From Amphimedon queenslandica (taxonomy: Eukaryota > Porifera > Demospongiae > Haplosclerida > Niphatidae): a stretch of DNA of 20,674 bases. The position numbers and the translations under genes are program-made. The notes under the pieces are model-generated. The model searched no databases. It was not told where the DNA came from and saw only the letters and a program-made list of their open reading frames with translations. Position 1 is the first letter of the stretch, and every line of letters begins with the position of its first letter. This document shows, one piece after another, positions 19,459-20,674 of the stretch. The stretch spans positions 23,863-44,536 of the forward strand of contig NW_003546345.1 of the NCBI RefSeq assembly GCF_000090795.2, given 5' to 3'.

Positions 19459-20674
19459 GCCTGGTTTCCATATGGCTAAATTATTGTGCAATTGTAGTGC
19501 AACAGCCACACAATTTTATGGAAACATTCACTGCAGCTGTTTTGCAACCCTCAGGTAGTTGTGCAACATTGTTGTAGAGATAGCATGAAGTTCTATCTCC
19601 ACGATTTCCACAATCATTGAGCGACTGTTGTATTTAATGGAAACCGATGGGAACAGAGCTCTCTCAGCCTCTCTACCCGAATTCGACCCAACTCCGCCTA
19701 TACTCCACCCTCAAAACAAAATGGCAACTATGCTAAATGGAAAGCATGATGGAGAGGGATACAAAAAGGAAGCTTCTAACGAGCCTCAACCTTGTGCAAA
19801 AAGCAAAAGAAACTTACAAGAATATATGGAGGAAATACAGAAGTATACTGTATTGTATGACAAGTTTTCCAGAGACTTCAAGGACAAATACAAAAAGCAG
19901 AATGCCTGGTCAGCTATTGCTACTACATTTGGAGTGACACCAGAAGAAGCTGAAAAGAGGTACAAATCGATTAGAACAAGCTTTGAAAGATACTTAAAAA
20001 AAAGAAAACTTTGCCAACAGGATCTGGATGTACCATATATTGCTGAATATAAAAACCTTGATTGGCTTAAAAGTTTTTTTGAACACTGAGACACAATTAC
20101 TAACATTAAAATACCAGATGATAGTCTACATGTTGATGTGAATTCAATTACAGACGATTCTATTGTTGCTGATGATGAAACCAGTGTATCAAGTGAAGTG
20201 GATTATACGAGTTTCGATGGAGGCCTAGGCTCTCGGAAAGATAGAAAAGGTAGTACAAATACTAGGAAAAGACCATGGTCAAAATGTGCAGAAAAGGTAA
20301 CTAAGCAACAACTAGATGAGGCACTTTTCAAGGGAATCAACAACATTTCAAAAGCACTTAGTACTTCAGTGGATGCTATATCTACAGATGAAGGTGACGA
20401 AGACACATTATTTTGTAAAAGTATTGTACCTCAGTTAAAGAGGCTACAACCTCCAATGAAGCAGCAGGCAAAAATTCAAATTCAACAAATACTGTTTAAC
20501 TGTGAATTTCAGCATCATTGGCAAGCACAACCTACATGTACTTCTCCAACTATGTTTAATAAGTGACAAAATTATTAATGTAGTACAATATACTGTAAAA
20601 CTATTGTGTTACATAATACATTTTGACTTTTGTCATTAATCAGTTATTCTAGTGTATCTTCAACATGTGTAATG
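19459..20674 (+). mobile_element. Left part of a probable PIF/Harbinger element (runs off the window)
   Basis: The sequence beginning GCCTGGTTTCCATATGGC at 19459, preceded by TTAA, resembles Harbinger termini as I recall them (a GGCCTGTTTCCAT-like start with a 3-bp TWA target duplication). Subterminal GTGCAA/TTGCAC words occur at about 19487-19565. The MADF/BESS gene at 19628 is the usual second protein of such elements. The right terminus and the Harbinger transposase would lie past 20674, so the assignment rests on one end and one gene. Confidence 0.5.
19628..20566 (+). pseudogene. MADF/BESS (Myb-SANT-like) DNA-binding protein, one in-frame stop
   Basis: One frame covers the whole gene (about 312 codons), interrupted only by TGA at 20087-20089. 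The first part has a MADF/Myb-SANT-like domain (about residues 62-150): MEEIQKYTVLYDKF, the tryptophan in NAWSAIATTFGV, and KRYKSIRTSFERYLKKRK. The second part is acidic and Ser-rich (DDSIVADDETSVSSEVDY), then basic (RKDRKGSTNTRKRPW). It ends with a BESS-like helix pair, DEDTLFCKSIVPQLKRL and QQAKIQIQQILFNCEF, and TAA-adjacent TGA at 20564-20566. In PIF/Harbinger elements such a protein binds the element ends and helps the transposase enter the nucleus. Start may be 19628 or the later ATG near 19721. With only one stop, loss is recent, or two proteins or read-through are conceivable. Confidence 0.75.

Noticed and set aside
19786-20406. Minus-strand open frames opposite the MADF/BESS gene
   Set aside because: Antisense shadows of a clearly coding plus strand.

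Overview
The window looks like nuclear DNA from an early-branching animal. It is AT-rich, it carries metazoan transposon families, and one locus has nine GT..AG introns of only 43 to 82 bp. Very short introns and this repeat content suggest a demosponge (Amphimedon-like); a cnidarian cannot be excluded. No intact protein-coding gene, rRNA, tRNA or CRISPR array was recognised. Nearly everything that can be read is a decayed DNA transposon or a short inverted-repeat element.

Layout. 1-1440 is mostly uncharacterised AT-rich DNA with one hairpin at 343-387. 1445-2235 (minus) is a broken hAT transposase. 3574-4333 (plus) is a broken integrase-type DDE gene. 4379-4788 and 4794-5439 are two abutting inverted-repeat elements. 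6238-6995 (plus) is a damaged gene of a family I do not recognise. 8574-9680 (minus) is a second broken hAT transposase of a different subgroup. 9767-9996 and 10654-10768 are small inverted-repeat elements. 12513-13322 is a nested set: a 432-bp hAT-type MITE with an 8-bp target duplication, inside an older inverted repeat, next to a perfect hairpin. 14190-14337 (minus) is a Merlin/IS1595-like fragment flanked by two more hairpins.

The main item is 15955-19225 (plus): ten exons of a RAG1-like gene. The N-terminal half has the paired-cysteine, RING and following zinc-finger pattern of the vertebrate RAG1 N-terminal region. The C-terminal half has a transposase core whose landmarks fall in RAG1/Transib/Chapaev order: first Asp in GGDKG, second acidic residue in GEYEFL, C-x2-C, H-x4-H, and a final Glu in GEQGTES. 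Splice signals can be placed at every junction, and all but one agree in phase. The frame is broken by four in-frame stops and about six small indels, so this is an unprocessed, fairly young pseudogene.

19459-20674 (plus) looks like the left part of a PIF/Harbinger element. It has a possible terminal sequence near 19459 and a MADF/BESS accessory gene cut by a single TGA; its right end lies beyond the window. The loci do not form a pathway; the region reads as a transposon graveyard.
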